A stretch of DNA of 64,000 nucleotides from JACVRW01 sp963846505 (GTDB lineage: Bacteria > Actinomycetota > Thermoleophilia > Solirubrobacterales > Thermoleophilaceae). Of the stretch, positions 16,878 through 25,582 are shown one piece after another (the first letter of the stretch is position 1; every line of letters begins with the position of its first letter). Below the pieces are notes generated by a model that saw only the letters and a program-made list of their open reading frames with translations, was not told where the DNA came from and did not search any database. A program made the position numbers and the translations under genes. The stretch is from assembly GCA_963846505.1 (NCBI GenBank), contig CAWJWD010000001.1:868001-932000 (forward strand), written 5' to 3'.

Positions 16878-17864
16878 GTGAGGATGCTCGTCACCGGCGC
16901 GGCCGGGTTCATCGGCTCGACCTTCGCGCGCCTCTACGGCGGCGAGCACGAGCTGGTCGTGCTCGACAAGCTCACCTACGCCGGCCGGCCCGAGAACCTG
17001 CCGGCCGACGTCGAGCTGGTCCAGGGCGCGATCGAGGATCGCGAGCTGGTCTTCGAGCTGGTCGACGACTTCGACGCGATCGTCAACTTCGCCGCCGAGA
17101 CGCATGTCGACCGCTCGATCGCCGACCAGGAGGCGTTCGCCCGCACGCACGTGATCGGCACCAGCGTGCTGCTCGACGCCGCTCGCGAGAAGAACGTCGA
17201 CCGCTATCTGCAGGTCTCGACCGACGAGGTCTACGGCTCGATCGAGTCGGGCTCGTTCACCGAGCGCTCGCCGCTCGATCCCTCCTCGCCCTACTCGGCG
17301 ACGAAGGCCGCGGGCGACCTGCTCGTCACCGCCCACGCCCACACCTACGGCCTCGAAGCCGTGATCTGCCGCGGCTCGAACAACTACGGCCCGCGCCAGT
17401 ACCCCGAGAAGCTGATCCCGCTGATGATCCTCAACGCGCTCCACGGCGACTCGCTGCCGGTCTACGGCGACGGCCGCCAGGTGCGCAACTGGCTCTACGT
17501 CGAGGACTTCTGCCGCGGGATCTACGCGGTGCTGACGCAGGGTCGCGCGGGCGAGGCCTACAACGTCGGCGGGCCGAGCGAGACCGAGAACATCGAGGTC
17601 GTGCGACGGATCGTCGAGCTGACCGGCGCCGACGAGTCGCTGATCGAGCACATCCGCGACCGCCCCGGCCACGACCGCCGCTACTCGCTCACGAGCGACA
17701 AGCTGCGCGAGGAGACCGGCTGGGAGCCGCGGGTCGGCTTCGAGGAGGGGCTGGAGCGCACCGTGCGCTGGTACGAGGACAACGAGTGGTGGTGGAGCCC
17801 CATTCGCAGCGGCGAGTACCGCGAGTACTACGAGCGCCACTACGGCCGCTCGCTCGGCCGCTAG
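16878..17864 (+). CDS. rmlB: dTDP-glucose 4,6-dehydratase
   Basis: A 328-residue extended SDR. Motifs: TGAAGFIGS at the N-terminus, NFAAETHVDRSI, the active-site STDEVYGSI, then YSATKAAGDLL (Y-x-x-x-K) and RGSNNYGPRQYPEKLIPL. These are diagnostic of RmlB, which converts dTDP-glucose to the 4-keto-6-deoxy sugar. It starts with GTG at 16878, 4 bases after rmlD, or at the ATG two codons later. It completes three of the four dTDP-L-rhamnose genes, likely for cell-envelope glycan. Confidence 0.9.
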   Translation: MRMLVTGAAGFIGSTFARLYGGEHELVVLDKLTYAGRPENLPADVELVQGAIEDRELVFELVDDFDAIVNFAAETHVDRSIADQEAFARTHVIGTSVLLDAAREKNVDRYLQVSTDEVYGSIESGSFTERSPLDPSSPYSATKAAGDLLVTAHAHTYGLEAVICRGSNNYGPRQYPEKLIPLMILNALHGDSLPVYGDGRQVRNWLYVEDFCRGIYAVLTQGRAGEAYNVGGPSETENIEVVRRIVELTGADESLIEHIRDRPGHDRRYSLTSDKLREETGWEPRVGFEEGLERTVRWYEDNEWWWSPIRSGEYREYYERHYGRSLGR

Positions 17865-17904
17865 CTCCAAGGCCGGCCGTCGAGCGGTCGGTAGTGTCGA
17901 ACGG

Positions 17905-18639
17905 GTGTACCAGGACGGTGCTCCCGCACTGCAGCTGCGTGGCCTGACCAAGCGCTACGACGACGGCACGCTCGCGCTCGAGGACTTCGACCTCGAGATT
18001 CCCGCCGGCGCCTTCTTCGGCCTGCTCGGCCCCAACGGCGCCGGCAAGACGACGTTGATCAGCGCCGTCTGCAACCTCGTCCGCGTGACCGCCGGCGAGG
18101 TGCTGGTGTTCGGCCGGCCGGCCGACTCGCTGCAGGCGCGCCGCTGGACCGGCCTGGCCGAGCAGGACATCAACCTCGACCGCTTCCTGACCGTGCGCGA
18201 GACGCTCGTCTACCACGGCGGCTACTTCGGCATGAGCAAGGCCGAGGCCAACGAACGCGCCGAGGAGATGATCGACGCCTTCGGCCTGCGCCCCAAGCGC
18301 GACGTGCGCGCACCCAAGCTCTCCGGCGGCCAGCGCCGGCGGCTGCTGCTCGCCCGCGCGCTGATGCACCGCCCGCGGCTGGTGATCCTCGACGAGCCGA
18401 CCGCCGGCGTGGACGTGGAGTTGCGAACGGAACTCTGGCGCTACATCCGCCAGCTGCACGCCGAGGGCACCACGATCTTCCTCACCACGCACTACCTCGA
18501 GGAGGCCGAGCACCTCTGCGAGGAGATCGCGCTGATCCGCGGCGGACACCTGCTCGCACGCGACACCGCCGACGGCTTGCGCGAGCGCTTCGAGGTCGAG
18601 CGGCTGCAGGACGTCTACCTCAAGGCGATGGCCTCGTGA
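17905..18639 (+). CDS. ABC-2 type exporter ATP-binding protein
   Basis: A 244-residue ABC ATPase. The Walker A motif is GPNGAGKTT (about residues 45-53), the Q-loop is AEQDINLD, the signature is LSGGQRRRLLLARAL, Walker B is LVILDEPTAG and the H-loop is LTTHYLEEAEH. The sequence is of the daunorubicin/drug-exporter (DrrA-like) class. It starts with GTG and overlaps the permease gene by 4 bases (GTGA). The substrate is unknown; the rhamnose genes just upstream make an envelope-related role possible but not proven. Confidence 0.9.
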   Translation: MYQDGAPALQLRGLTKRYDDGTLALEDFDLEIPAGAFFGLLGPNGAGKTTLISAVCNLVRVTAGEVLVFGRPADSLQARRWTGLAEQDINLDRFLTVRETLVYHGGYFGMSKAEANERAEEMIDAFGLRPKRDVRAPKLSGGQRRRLLLARALMHRPRLVILDEPTAGVDVELRTELWRYIRQLHAEGTTIFLTTHYLEEAEHLCEEIALIRGGHLLARDTADGLRERFEVERLQDVYLKAMAS

Positions 18640-19391
18640 CCCCGCTGCTGTGGCTGTCCAAGCGCGAGGTGCTGCGCGTCTCGAAGCTGTGGACGCAGAC
18701 GATCCTGGCCTCGGTCGTCTCCTCGATGCTGTTCATCCTCGTCTTCGGACTGTCGCTCGGCGGGCGCATCAAGCAGGTCGGCGACGTGGACTACGAGGTC
18801 TTCATCGTGCCCGGCCTGATCGCGATGGGCATGGTCCAGGCCGCCTACGCCAACAACGCCTCGACGATCTTCCAGGCGCGCTCGGACCGCTACGTCAACG
18901 ACGTGCTGTCCGCGCCGATGCGGCCCTGGCAGATGACCCTCGGCTACACGCTCGGCGGCATCTTCCGCGCGGTGGCGATCGGCGCGCTGCTGCTGGTGCT
19001 GGCGGTGGTGCTCGTGGACGTGCCGATCGAGCGACCGTTCGCGCTGATCGCGTCGCTGGCGCTGCTGTTGGTGCTGTTCGCCGCGCTCGGTGTCGTGGTC
19101 GGCATCTACGCCGAGACCTGGGATCACACGACGTTCATCGCCAACATCGTGATCCTGCCGCTGACGTTCGTGGGCGGCGTCTTCTACTCCGTCGACGTCC
19201 TGCCCTCGCCCTGGCACGAGCTCTCGCACGTCAACCCGATCTTCTACCTCCTCAACGCGGTGCGCTTCGGCTTCCTGGGTCAGAGCGACGTCTCGATCTG
19301 GCTCTCGCTGGGAGTGCTGGCGGCACTCGCGATCCCCGTGTACGCGTGGGCGCAATACCTGTTCACGACCGGGAAGCGACTGAAGGACTGA
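18636..19391 (+). CDS. ABC-2 type exporter permease, 3' end is the element attachment site
   Basis: A 251-residue integral membrane protein with about six helices, for example TILASVVSSMLFILVFGLSL, ALLLVLAVVLVDVP and ALIASLALLLVLFAALGVVV. NIVILPLTFVGGVFYSVDVL with NPIFYLLNAVRFGFLG is the conserved ABC-2 permease end. Its last 15 codons (WAQYLFTTGKRLKD) coincide with the left copy of the 47-bp repeat that bounds the integrated element. The gene therefore stays intact after insertion, and the same C-terminal codons reappear at 41490. Confidence 0.9.
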   Translation: MTPLLWLSKREVLRVSKLWTQTILASVVSSMLFILVFGLSLGGRIKQVGDVDYEVFIVPGLIAMGMVQAAYANNASTIFQARSDRYVNDVLSAPMRPWQMTLGYTLGGIFRAVAIGALLLVLAVVLVDVPIERPFALIASLALLLVLFAALGVVVGIYAETWDHTTFIANIVILPLTFVGGVFYSVDVLPSPWHELSHVNPIFYLLNAVRFGFLGQSDVSIWLSLGVLAALAIPVYAWAQYLFTTGKRLKD

Positions 19392-20053
19392 CCCTCGGAA
19401 TCGTCGTCTGGGGTGGTGGCCCAGACGATGGCCGGGATGCATTCGGGCAGGGTGTCGATCGGCATGGCGCCGTCGTTGTCGAACATGGCCGGGGTGGCGC
19501 CGCTGGCCCAATGGCGGGCGATGGCGTCTTCGCGGAGCACGGGCATCACACCGGCCACGTCTTCGTCTATGGCATCTAGACGGAACTCGGAGAAGACGGC
19601 TCGTAGCCGCTCGTTGAGGTCTGCGAGGTTGTCGCTGTGGTCGCCGGCTTGAACAGCTCGGGCGAGACCGTTGAACACGTCGAGCATGGCGTCGGTGGGC
19701 GGCTCTGCCGGGATGGCGGCGAGGGCTTCCTGTAGTTGGCGCACACGCTCGTCGGCGGCGTCTCGGTCGGCCTCGACGCCTGCCCGGTGGCCCGTGTTCG
19801 CTTCGCTGATGCTTTCGAGCCAGGCGTCGAAGTCGACGAACAGGTGATCCAAGTGCGCCAGGATGGCGGCGTCCACGCGGGCAGCGTCGATCCAAGGCTG
19901 ATCGCAGAGGCCGCAATCGTTGGCGATCTCGCCGTTGTGGACGTTGCGGCAGACGTACCAGCGCTCGCCGGTTCGGGAGTTGGTGTGCGAGTACATGCCC
20001 TCTTCGCAGCGGTGGCTCGACGCGGAGAACGAGCGTGAACCGCGGCGCCGTGC
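19280..20053 (-). pseudogene. Large serine recombinase, C-terminal part only
   Basis: The open frame from 20053 to 19280 begins within a zinc-ribbon region (cysteines in HRCEEG, WYVCRNV and CGLCDQPWIDAARVD). It continues with a long coiled coil (RDAADERVRQLQEALAAIP) as in large serine integrases. The N-terminal resolvase domain with the catalytic serine and most of the recombinase domain are absent; the frame starts where the coupling-protein fragment begins on the other strand, so a deletion joined the two. The reading frame runs through the attachment repeat into the permease gene, so the last 25 or so residues are host-encoded in this integrated state. Confidence 0.75.
19347..19393 (+). 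repeat. attL, left copy of 47-bp direct repeat
   Basis: Positions 19347-19393 repeat at 41490-41536 with one mismatch (A at 19355, G at 41498); 38 bases from TACCTGTTCACG to GGACTGACC are identical. The copy lies across the stop codon of the permease gene. A serine-recombinase gene remnant begins immediately inside. This is the expected structure of one end of an element integrated by site-specific recombination. Confidence 0.85.
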
Positions 20054-20886
20054 TCAAGAGCGACGGGGATCCACGCGCCCTAACTCAGCTCGAAGCCGTG
20101 CTCGCGTCTGAGAGCCGCAACCGCAGCAGCACCTATACCACCGCAGCGCAGCTGCTCGAGGCCTACCGGTACCCCGAGGTTGAGGCGACCGCGCGGCCGG
20201 GATTCACCGCGAAGCAGCTACTGGACGGTGGCGCCAACACGCTCTACATCACTGCTAGCTCGATGCACCAGAAGCTCATCACGCCGGTGATCGTGGCGCT
20301 GATCTCGTCCGTCATCCACGAGGCCATCGAGAGGGCGCGCGCGTGCGGCGGGTCGCTACCTCTCGACCTGCGGCTGCTCCTCGACGCGACCGCCAATACC
20401 GCACCACTGCACGGGCTCCCCAAGCACTTGTCCGAGTTGTTGGAGTTCAGGATCATCATCGCGACCGTTTGGCAGTCCCTGGGCCAGATCAAAGAGCGCT
20501 ACGGCGAGGCCATGCACGCTGTCCTCGCGGCGTCGACGACCAAGGTCTTCCTTGGCCCGGTGAGCGATCAGCTGACCTTGGAGTATCTGGGTCAAGTGCT
20601 CGGGAACGTCCCAACGAAGGTTGACGATCACTCCACCCTCGCGCCAAAAGGAGCGGCTCAAGACCTGCAGCAGTTCGGCGAACGAGCGCTAGTCCTCGCC
20701 GGCAAGCTGCCGCCGGTCGTGGTCGGGACGTCTCCGTGGTGGGAGAGCGGCGACACGGCCGGCGAGCGCACTGCGCTCGCGCCGGAGCAGCGTGGTCTGT
20801 TCGGGGCCGCTTGGGGGGCTGGACCGGCGCGGCGAGCGGCTCCTGGCACAGCTTGCGCCGAGCGCGAGTGGTCGGATACCCTTTGA
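20035..20886 (+). pseudogene. Type IV coupling protein (TraG/VirD4-like), C-terminal half
   Basis: From about codon 45 the sequence matches the C-terminal part of TraG/VirD4-like ATPases that feed the relaxase-DNA complex to the conjugation channel: LYITASSMHQKLITPVIVAL, LRLLLDATANTAPLHGLPKH (Walker B region, where families usually show LLLDEAANIAPL), VWQSLGQIKERYGEA, STTKVFLGPVSDQLTLEYLG and AGKLPPVVVGTSPWW. The Walker A half is missing, and the key Walker B glutamate is replaced by alanine/threonine. The GTG at 20035 is simply where the frame opens after the junction with the recombinase remnant. Non-functional as a coupling protein. Confidence 0.8.
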
Positions 20887-20953
20887 ATGGAGACGCCTCC
20901 ATTTGTGGATGCTGGAGACGCTCGCAAGTCGCAGGTCCGTCAGCTGCTCAGCG

Positions 20954-21541
20954 ATGGCCGCTCAGTCGAAAAAGCCCCCCGAACGCCCCTCGCCGCTGCT
21001 GAATGCGGTGCTGGCTGCCGTGTTGGAGCGACCCGGATACGCCTATGAGATAGCGGTACGAATACGTGAGCGCTTGGGACCTGGGTGAGACGTGAATGTG
21101 TCGACGGTGTACGGGTTGCTCGACCGGCTCGAGAAACGAAATCTGGTGCGCAGCGAGCGCATCGTCACGCCGGGGAGCTCGCCCCGACAGTCGGAGACTC
21201 GCGTCATGCACTACGCAACGGAGCTGGCTGAGGAGGCGCGTAAGGCATGGCTGACGCGTCAGACCAAGCGGGAGCCACAGCGCTCGGAGATCATGGCGAA
21301 GCTTGGGAGCGCGCGTCCAGGGGACGAGCCGCTGATCCTAGCCGCGCTTGACGAGTACGAGCGCGACATCCTGCGTGGGTTGGAGGAGTATGGCCGGGAC
21401 GAGCGCCCACGTGAGCCAGGCCTGACGGGCGTCATGATGGCCGCGTTGGATGACGGGGTGACTGCGGCGTTGCAGGCTGAACGGAAGTGGGCCATTCGCA
21501 CTAAGCGACGGATCATGGAGCATCGGGACGAGAGTGGCTGA
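20954..21541 (+). pseudogene. PadR-family regulator interrupted by an in-frame TGA
   Basis: Codons 1-44 (SPLLNAVLAAVLERPGYAYE, IAVRIRERLGPG) and the continuation after the stop (DVNVSTVYGLLDRLEKRNLV, then RSERI) together make one PadR winged helix. The TGA at 21086-21088 is in the same frame, exactly where tryptophan (TGG) would fit. A GTG at 21092 could restart translation but would lose half of the DNA-binding domain. The rest is a helical dimerisation region. PadR proteins usually repress transporter genes; this one sits 2 bases upstream of an ABC cassette and probably controlled it. A one-base sequencing error is the alternative. Confidence 0.75.
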
Positions 21542-21543
21542 GC

Positions 21544-22290
21544 GTGGCGCTGCTCTCGTTTGAAGGCGTGGGCAGGCGCGACCATCGCGGACCAGTGGAA
21601 GTCGTCGTGTTGGAGGACGTATGGTGGACCGTCGATCCAGGGGACTGGATCGGAGTGTGGGGTGAGCGCCGCAGTGGGAAGTCGACGCTCCTGCAGCTCG
21701 CGGCCGGTATCGAACGGCCGAACTCGGGGGTCGTGCGCTTCGACGGTGGCGATCTCGCTAGGCAATCGCGGCTCGCGCGCAGTCGTCTGCTTCGCACAAG
21801 CATCGGTCTCGCCTGCGCACCGACGCACGATCTCTGGGAAGCGACTCGCCGGAAGCGGGTCGTTGAGCACGTCGCAATGCCATTGCTCGCCAGCGGATGG
21901 GTCATGAAGGATGCTGCACCCGTTGCGCGGCGCATGCTCGCGCGCGTGGGTGCGGCACACTGCGCCGAGTTGCGGACGCACGAGCTAGCGCTCGGGGAGC
22001 GGACGCGGGTCAGTCTGGCCCGAGCGTTGATCCGTGAGCCGCGCCTGCTGTTGGTGGACGAGCCTGGGGCGAGTCCGAGCCCGGGTGAACAAGACGAGAT
22101 TCGTGAGTTGCTCGCGTCGTTCGCGCGTATGAGCGGACTGACCATGATCGTTGCGTCGGAAGAGCCGGCGATGCTTGTGGGTGCCAAGCGGATCGTCTCC
22201 TTAGACGACGGCCGGTTGCTCACCACCGACCAGCCGGGCAGCGTGGTTGCGTTTCCGACAGCCGGCCGTAGGGAGTCGCCGGCTTCGTGA
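21544..22290 (+). CDS. ABC transporter ATP-binding protein, atypical signature
   Basis: A 248-residue ABC ATPase starting with GTG directly after the PadR-like gene. Walker A is GERRSGKSTLL (about 38-48) and Walker B is LLLVDEPGASPSPGE. The signature, usually LSGGQ, is degenerate: LALGERTRVSLARALI. The C-terminal MIVASEEPAMLVGAKRIVS occupies the H-loop region but lacks the usual histidine. With these changes it may hydrolyse ATP poorly and could pair as the degenerate half of a heterodimer with the next gene, whose motifs are canonical. It overlaps that gene by 4 bases. Confidence 0.8.
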   Translation: MALLSFEGVGRRDHRGPVEVVVLEDVWWTVDPGDWIGVWGERRSGKSTLLQLAAGIERPNSGVVRFDGGDLARQSRLARSRLLRTSIGLACAPTHDLWEATRRKRVVEHVAMPLLASGWVMKDAAPVARRMLARVGAAHCAELRTHELALGERTRVSLARALIREPRLLLVDEPGASPSPGEQDEIRELLASFARMSGLTMIVASEEPAMLVGAKRIVSLDDGRLLTTDQPGSVVAFPTAGRRESPAS

Positions 22291-22997
22291 GCACCCTAGA
22301 GCTGCGCCATGTCACCAAGCACTATGCAGGTGGCGGGGAGCCGATCCGAGCTGTCGACGGCGCATCGCTGATCGTCGGAGCTGGGGAGTTCGTTGCGCTC
22401 TACGGGCCGAGCGGCTCGGGGAAGAGCACGTTGCTACAGCTTGCGGGAGCGCTACTACGCCCGGATGAAGGCGAAGTGCGCTTCGGCGGACGTGATCTAA
22501 GCGACCTGACCGCGATGGAAGCGGCACACTATCGGAGGCTCAAGGTCGGCTTCGTCTTCCAGTCGTTCCACTTGATGAACGGCTCGTCGGCTCTCGACAA
22601 CGCGACGCTGAAGCTGCTCGCGAGCGGGTTGAGGAAGGTGGAGGCTCGGGAGCGAGCTCGCCCGTGGCTCGAACGCGTGGGACTAGGAGATCGCGCCGAC
22701 GAGAAGGCGGGGCGGCTATCGACCGGCGAGCGGCAGCGGGTGGCGATCGCGCGGGCACTCGTGGGAGAACCGCGGCTTGTACTCGCGGACGAGCCAACCG
22801 GCAACCTCGACACGGCGCGTGGGCTGGACGTCCTCGAGCTGCTCCGCGACCTGTGCCATGAGCGACAGATCCCCGTGCTGCTGGTGACGCACGACCCGCA
22901 GGCGGCCGAGCTGGTTGACCGAGTCCAGACGCTGCGCGACGGACGGGTCAAGGACGGTCTCGACATTCCCTCATCGCTAGTAAGTACCGGAAGATGA
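22287..22997 (+). CDS. ABC transporter ATP-binding protein, MacB/LolD type
   Basis: A 236-residue ABC ATPase with canonical motifs: GPSGSGKSTLLQL (Walker A), FVFQSFHLMNGSSALDNATL (Q-loop and the LolD/MacB-typical sequence), LSTGERQRVAIARALVGEP (signature), LVLADEPTGNLD (Walker B) and LLVTHDPQAAE (H-loop). Proteins of this class drive FtsX-like permeases by mechanotransmission instead of moving substrates through a channel. It overlaps its neighbours by 4 bases on both sides (GTGA and ATGA), making a tightly coupled operon with the FtsX-like permease that follows. Confidence 0.9.
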   Translation: MSTLELRHVTKHYAGGGEPIRAVDGASLIVGAGEFVALYGPSGSGKSTLLQLAGALLRPDEGEVRFGGRDLSDLTAMEAAHYRRLKVGFVFQSFHLMNGSSALDNATLKLLASGLRKVEARERARPWLERVGLGDRADEKAGRLSTGERQRVAIARALVGEPRLVLADEPTGNLDTARGLDVLELLRDLCHERQIPVLLVTHDPQAAELVDRVQTLRDGRVKDGLDIPSSLVSTGR

Positions 22998-25540
22998 CCA
23001 TCTTCGGGCTACGACCGGGTGTGTTGGTCGGCTTCTACGCCTCGCGAGTCCGCAACCATCCCGTCCAAGAGATCTTCGCCGGGGTGGGGATCGCAGTCGG
23101 CGTGGCGTTGCTGTTCGGCGTGCAGGTCGCGAACACCTCGCTCACTCGTTCGGCCGATCAGATCGTCCACGCACTGATCGGCGACGCGACGCTGCAACTT
23201 TCGGCGCGGTCGTCCAATGGGTTCGATGGTCGACTGGCAGACCGTGCCGCGCGGCTTCCCGGTGTCAAACGCTCTGCCTTGTTGTTGCGCGAACGGGTGA
23301 CCATCGTCGGCCCGCTCGGCCGTCGGTCGGTCGAGCTAGTCGGCGGCACTCCGGACCTGCCACGGCTGGGCGGCGCCTTGACCGGCAGGTTCGGCAGTGG
23401 CGCCTTTGCGCTCACCGCGGGAATCGGGCTGCCGGCTGGCGTCGCCGACGCGATCGGGGCGAAGGCCGACAAGCGGGTGCGGATCTTCGTCGGCGGGCGT
23501 GTGCACCGCATGCAAGTCGGCGTCATCCTTGGCAAGGACAGCATCGGCCCCCTCGCCGACAGTCAGGCCGCGGTGACGTCGCTACCGCTCGTGCAAACGC
23601 TCACGGACAACCGTGGGCGGGTGTCGCAGCTCTTGATCGTTCCGAAACCGGGAGCGACGGAGCAGTTGACGCGGGATCTTCAACGGTTAGCCGGCGATCG
23701 GGTGAGCGTCGCATCCGCGGACGCTGAGCTCGGGTTGCTCCAGCAGGCAGCAAAGCCGAACGATCAGTCGACGGGACTCTTCGCTCTGATCGCGGCGACC
23801 GTGGGCTTCCTCTTCGCCGCGAACGCGATGCTCGTGACCACGCCGGAGCGGCGACGGTTCATAGCCGATCTTCGCCTTCAGGGGTACGACCAGCGGCAAG
23901 TGGCGACGATCCTCGGATTCGAGGCGCTAGCGCTCGGAACGGCGGCGTCGCTCGCGGGAATCGTGCTCGGCGATGCACTTTCGCGGCTGGTCTTTCACGA
24001 CGTGCCGGAGTACCTCGCGTTCGCCTTTCCGATCGGCACGCAGCGCGTCGTCGAGCCATCGACGATCGTCTACTCCCTCGCGGGAGGACTGCTCGCAGCC
24101 CTTCTAGCATCCGCACGCCCGCTGCTTGATCTACGGCCTCGCCTTCCGATCAACGCGGTCTTCCAAGACGACGGTGAGCCAGGCGAAGGCCTGACCGCCA
24201 CCGGCGCGTTGGTCATGCTCGCATGTGGACTCGCACTCATAGCCGGCACGACGGCCGTGCTTCTCATGGCACCAAGCTTGACGATCATCGGCGGCGTCCT
24301 TCTGGCAGCCGCGGCAATGCTGGTTACCCCGGCGGTGTTCTCCGTCGCCGCGCGGTACGCCGAACGGCTTGGGGACCGAAGCCGGCGCCTCAAGATGCTT
24401 TCGGTCGCGATGATGGAACTAGGCGAGGCGAGGACCCGCGCCATCGCCTTGGCTGCGATCGGCGCGCTGGCGATCTACGGAAGCGTCGCGGTCGAAGGGA
24501 CGCACAGCGACCTGCTGCGTGGACTCGACCGCAACACGAACGAGCGATTCGGAACGGCTGATCTTTGGGTGACGACCGGCCGGATCGACCTGACGACCGA
24601 CCCTTTCCCCGCCACACGCGGGCAGCTAGCTGCGATCAGCGCCGCGCGCGGGATCGCGGACCTAAGGGCGTACCGAGGCTCGCTGCTGGATTCTCGCGGC
24701 CGGCGGCTCTGGGTTATCGGGCGACCCACTGGGGACCACGAGATGATCCCGCCGAGCCAGTTCCTCGACGGCAACTTGTCGAGCGCAAACGAACGCCTGC
24801 GCCGTGGCGGATGGGCGACCATCTCGAACAACCTGGCCAAGGATCTCGATGTCGGGATCGGTGACAAGGTTGCCCTTCCGTCGCCTGGGGGCCGCGTGCG
24901 CTACCGCGTCGCGGCGATCACCACGAATCTCGGGTGGGTGCCGGGAGCAGTCATCGTGAACAGCGATGACTACGCGCGCGCCTGGGGCGATGAGCCGGCC
25001 GCGCTGGAGATCGACCTGGCATCTGGCGTAACGCCTGCCGAAGGAAAGCAGATCGTGCAGGAGGCGCTCGGTCTCGACTCGGCGCTGCTCGTGCAGACGG
25101 CCGGGGAGCGGCAGGCTCAGTACCGCGAGCTGACGCGTCAGGGACTGGCTCGGCTGGATCAGATCGCGACGTTGCTGCTAATTGCAGCGGCTCTGGCGAT
25201 GGCATCGGCGATGGGTACCGCCGTCTGGGAGCGCCGCCGGCGGATCTCTGCGCTCAAGGTCCAGGGATTCGACCACCGTCAGCTCTGGCGTGCACTGATG
25301 GAGGAGACGGGCTTCGTGCTGGCCGTGGGATCGGTGGTAGGAGCGGCGGCCGGCGTCTACGGTCACGTCCTCGCCAGCCGCTATCTCGAGGTGACGACCG
25401 GCTACCCCACGCCATTCGTGCTCGGGGTCTGGAATGTGATTACGGCGGTCGCGCTAGTAGTCGGGATCGCACTCGCGGTGGCCGCGTTTCCCGGTTACGC
25501 AGCGGCGCAGGTGCCGGCACGGGCAAGCTTTCAGGAGTAA
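22994..25540 (+). CDS. FtsX/MacB-like ABC permease with two FtsX domains
   Basis: An 848-residue membrane protein. An N-terminal helix (IFAGVGIAVGVALLFGVQVA) is followed by an extracytoplasmic MacB-type domain (about 50-250). Then come three helices (STGLFALIAATVGFLFAANA, LALGTAASLAGIVLGDALSR and a third near residue 370), a helix pair around 400-450, a second extracytoplasmic domain (about 500-700) and a final three-helix FtsX domain (IATLLLIAAALAMASAMGTA and on). This is the Streptomyces/actinobacterial layout for exporters of peptides or lipids and for antibiotic resistance. It is coupled to the ATPase gene by an ATGA overlap. Confidence 0.85.
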   Translation: MTIFGLRPGVLVGFYASRVRNHPVQEIFAGVGIAVGVALLFGVQVANTSLTRSADQIVHALIGDATLQLSARSSNGFDGRLADRAARLPGVKRSALLLRERVTIVGPLGRRSVELVGGTPDLPRLGGALTGRFGSGAFALTAGIGLPAGVADAIGAKADKRVRIFVGGRVHRMQVGVILGKDSIGPLADSQAAVTSLPLVQTLTDNRGRVSQLLIVPKPGATEQLTRDLQRLAGDRVSVASADAELGLLQQAAKPNDQSTGLFALIAATVGFLFAANAMLVTTPERRRFIADLRLQGYDQRQVATILGFEALALGTAASLAGIVLGDALSRLVFHDVPEYLAFAFPIGTQRVVEPSTIVYSLAGGLLAALLASARPLLDLRPRLPINAVFQDDGEPGEGLTATGALVMLACGLALIAGTTAVLLMAPSLTIIGGVLLAAAAMLVTPAVFSVAARYAERLGDRSRRLKMLSVAMMELGEARTRAIALAAIGALAIYGSVAVEGTHSDLLRGLDRNTNERFGTADLWVTTGRIDLTTDPFPATRGQLAAISAARGIADLRAYRGSLLDSRGRRLWVIGRPTGDHEMIPPSQFLDGNLSSANERLRRGGWATISNNLAKDLDVGIGDKVALPSPGGRVRYRVAAITTNLGWVPGAVIVNSDDYARAWGDEPAALEIDLASGVTPAEGKQIVQEALGLDSALLVQTAGERQAQYRELTRQGLARLDQIATLLLIAAALAMASAMGTAVWERRRRISALKVQGFDHRQLWRALMEETGFVLAVGSVVGAAAGVYGHVLASRYLEVTTGYPTPFVLGVWNVITAVALVVGIALAVAAFPGYAAAQVPARASFQE

Positions 25541-25582
25541 CGGCGCTCCAGCTCGAGCAGATCGTCCGGGCAGGCTTCACCC

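Noticed and set aside
21086..21088. Possible recoding of TGA as selenocysteine or tryptophan in the PadR-like gene
   Set aside because: No SECIS-like context was evident and TGA is used as a normal stop throughout the window; a nonsense mutation or sequence error is simpler.
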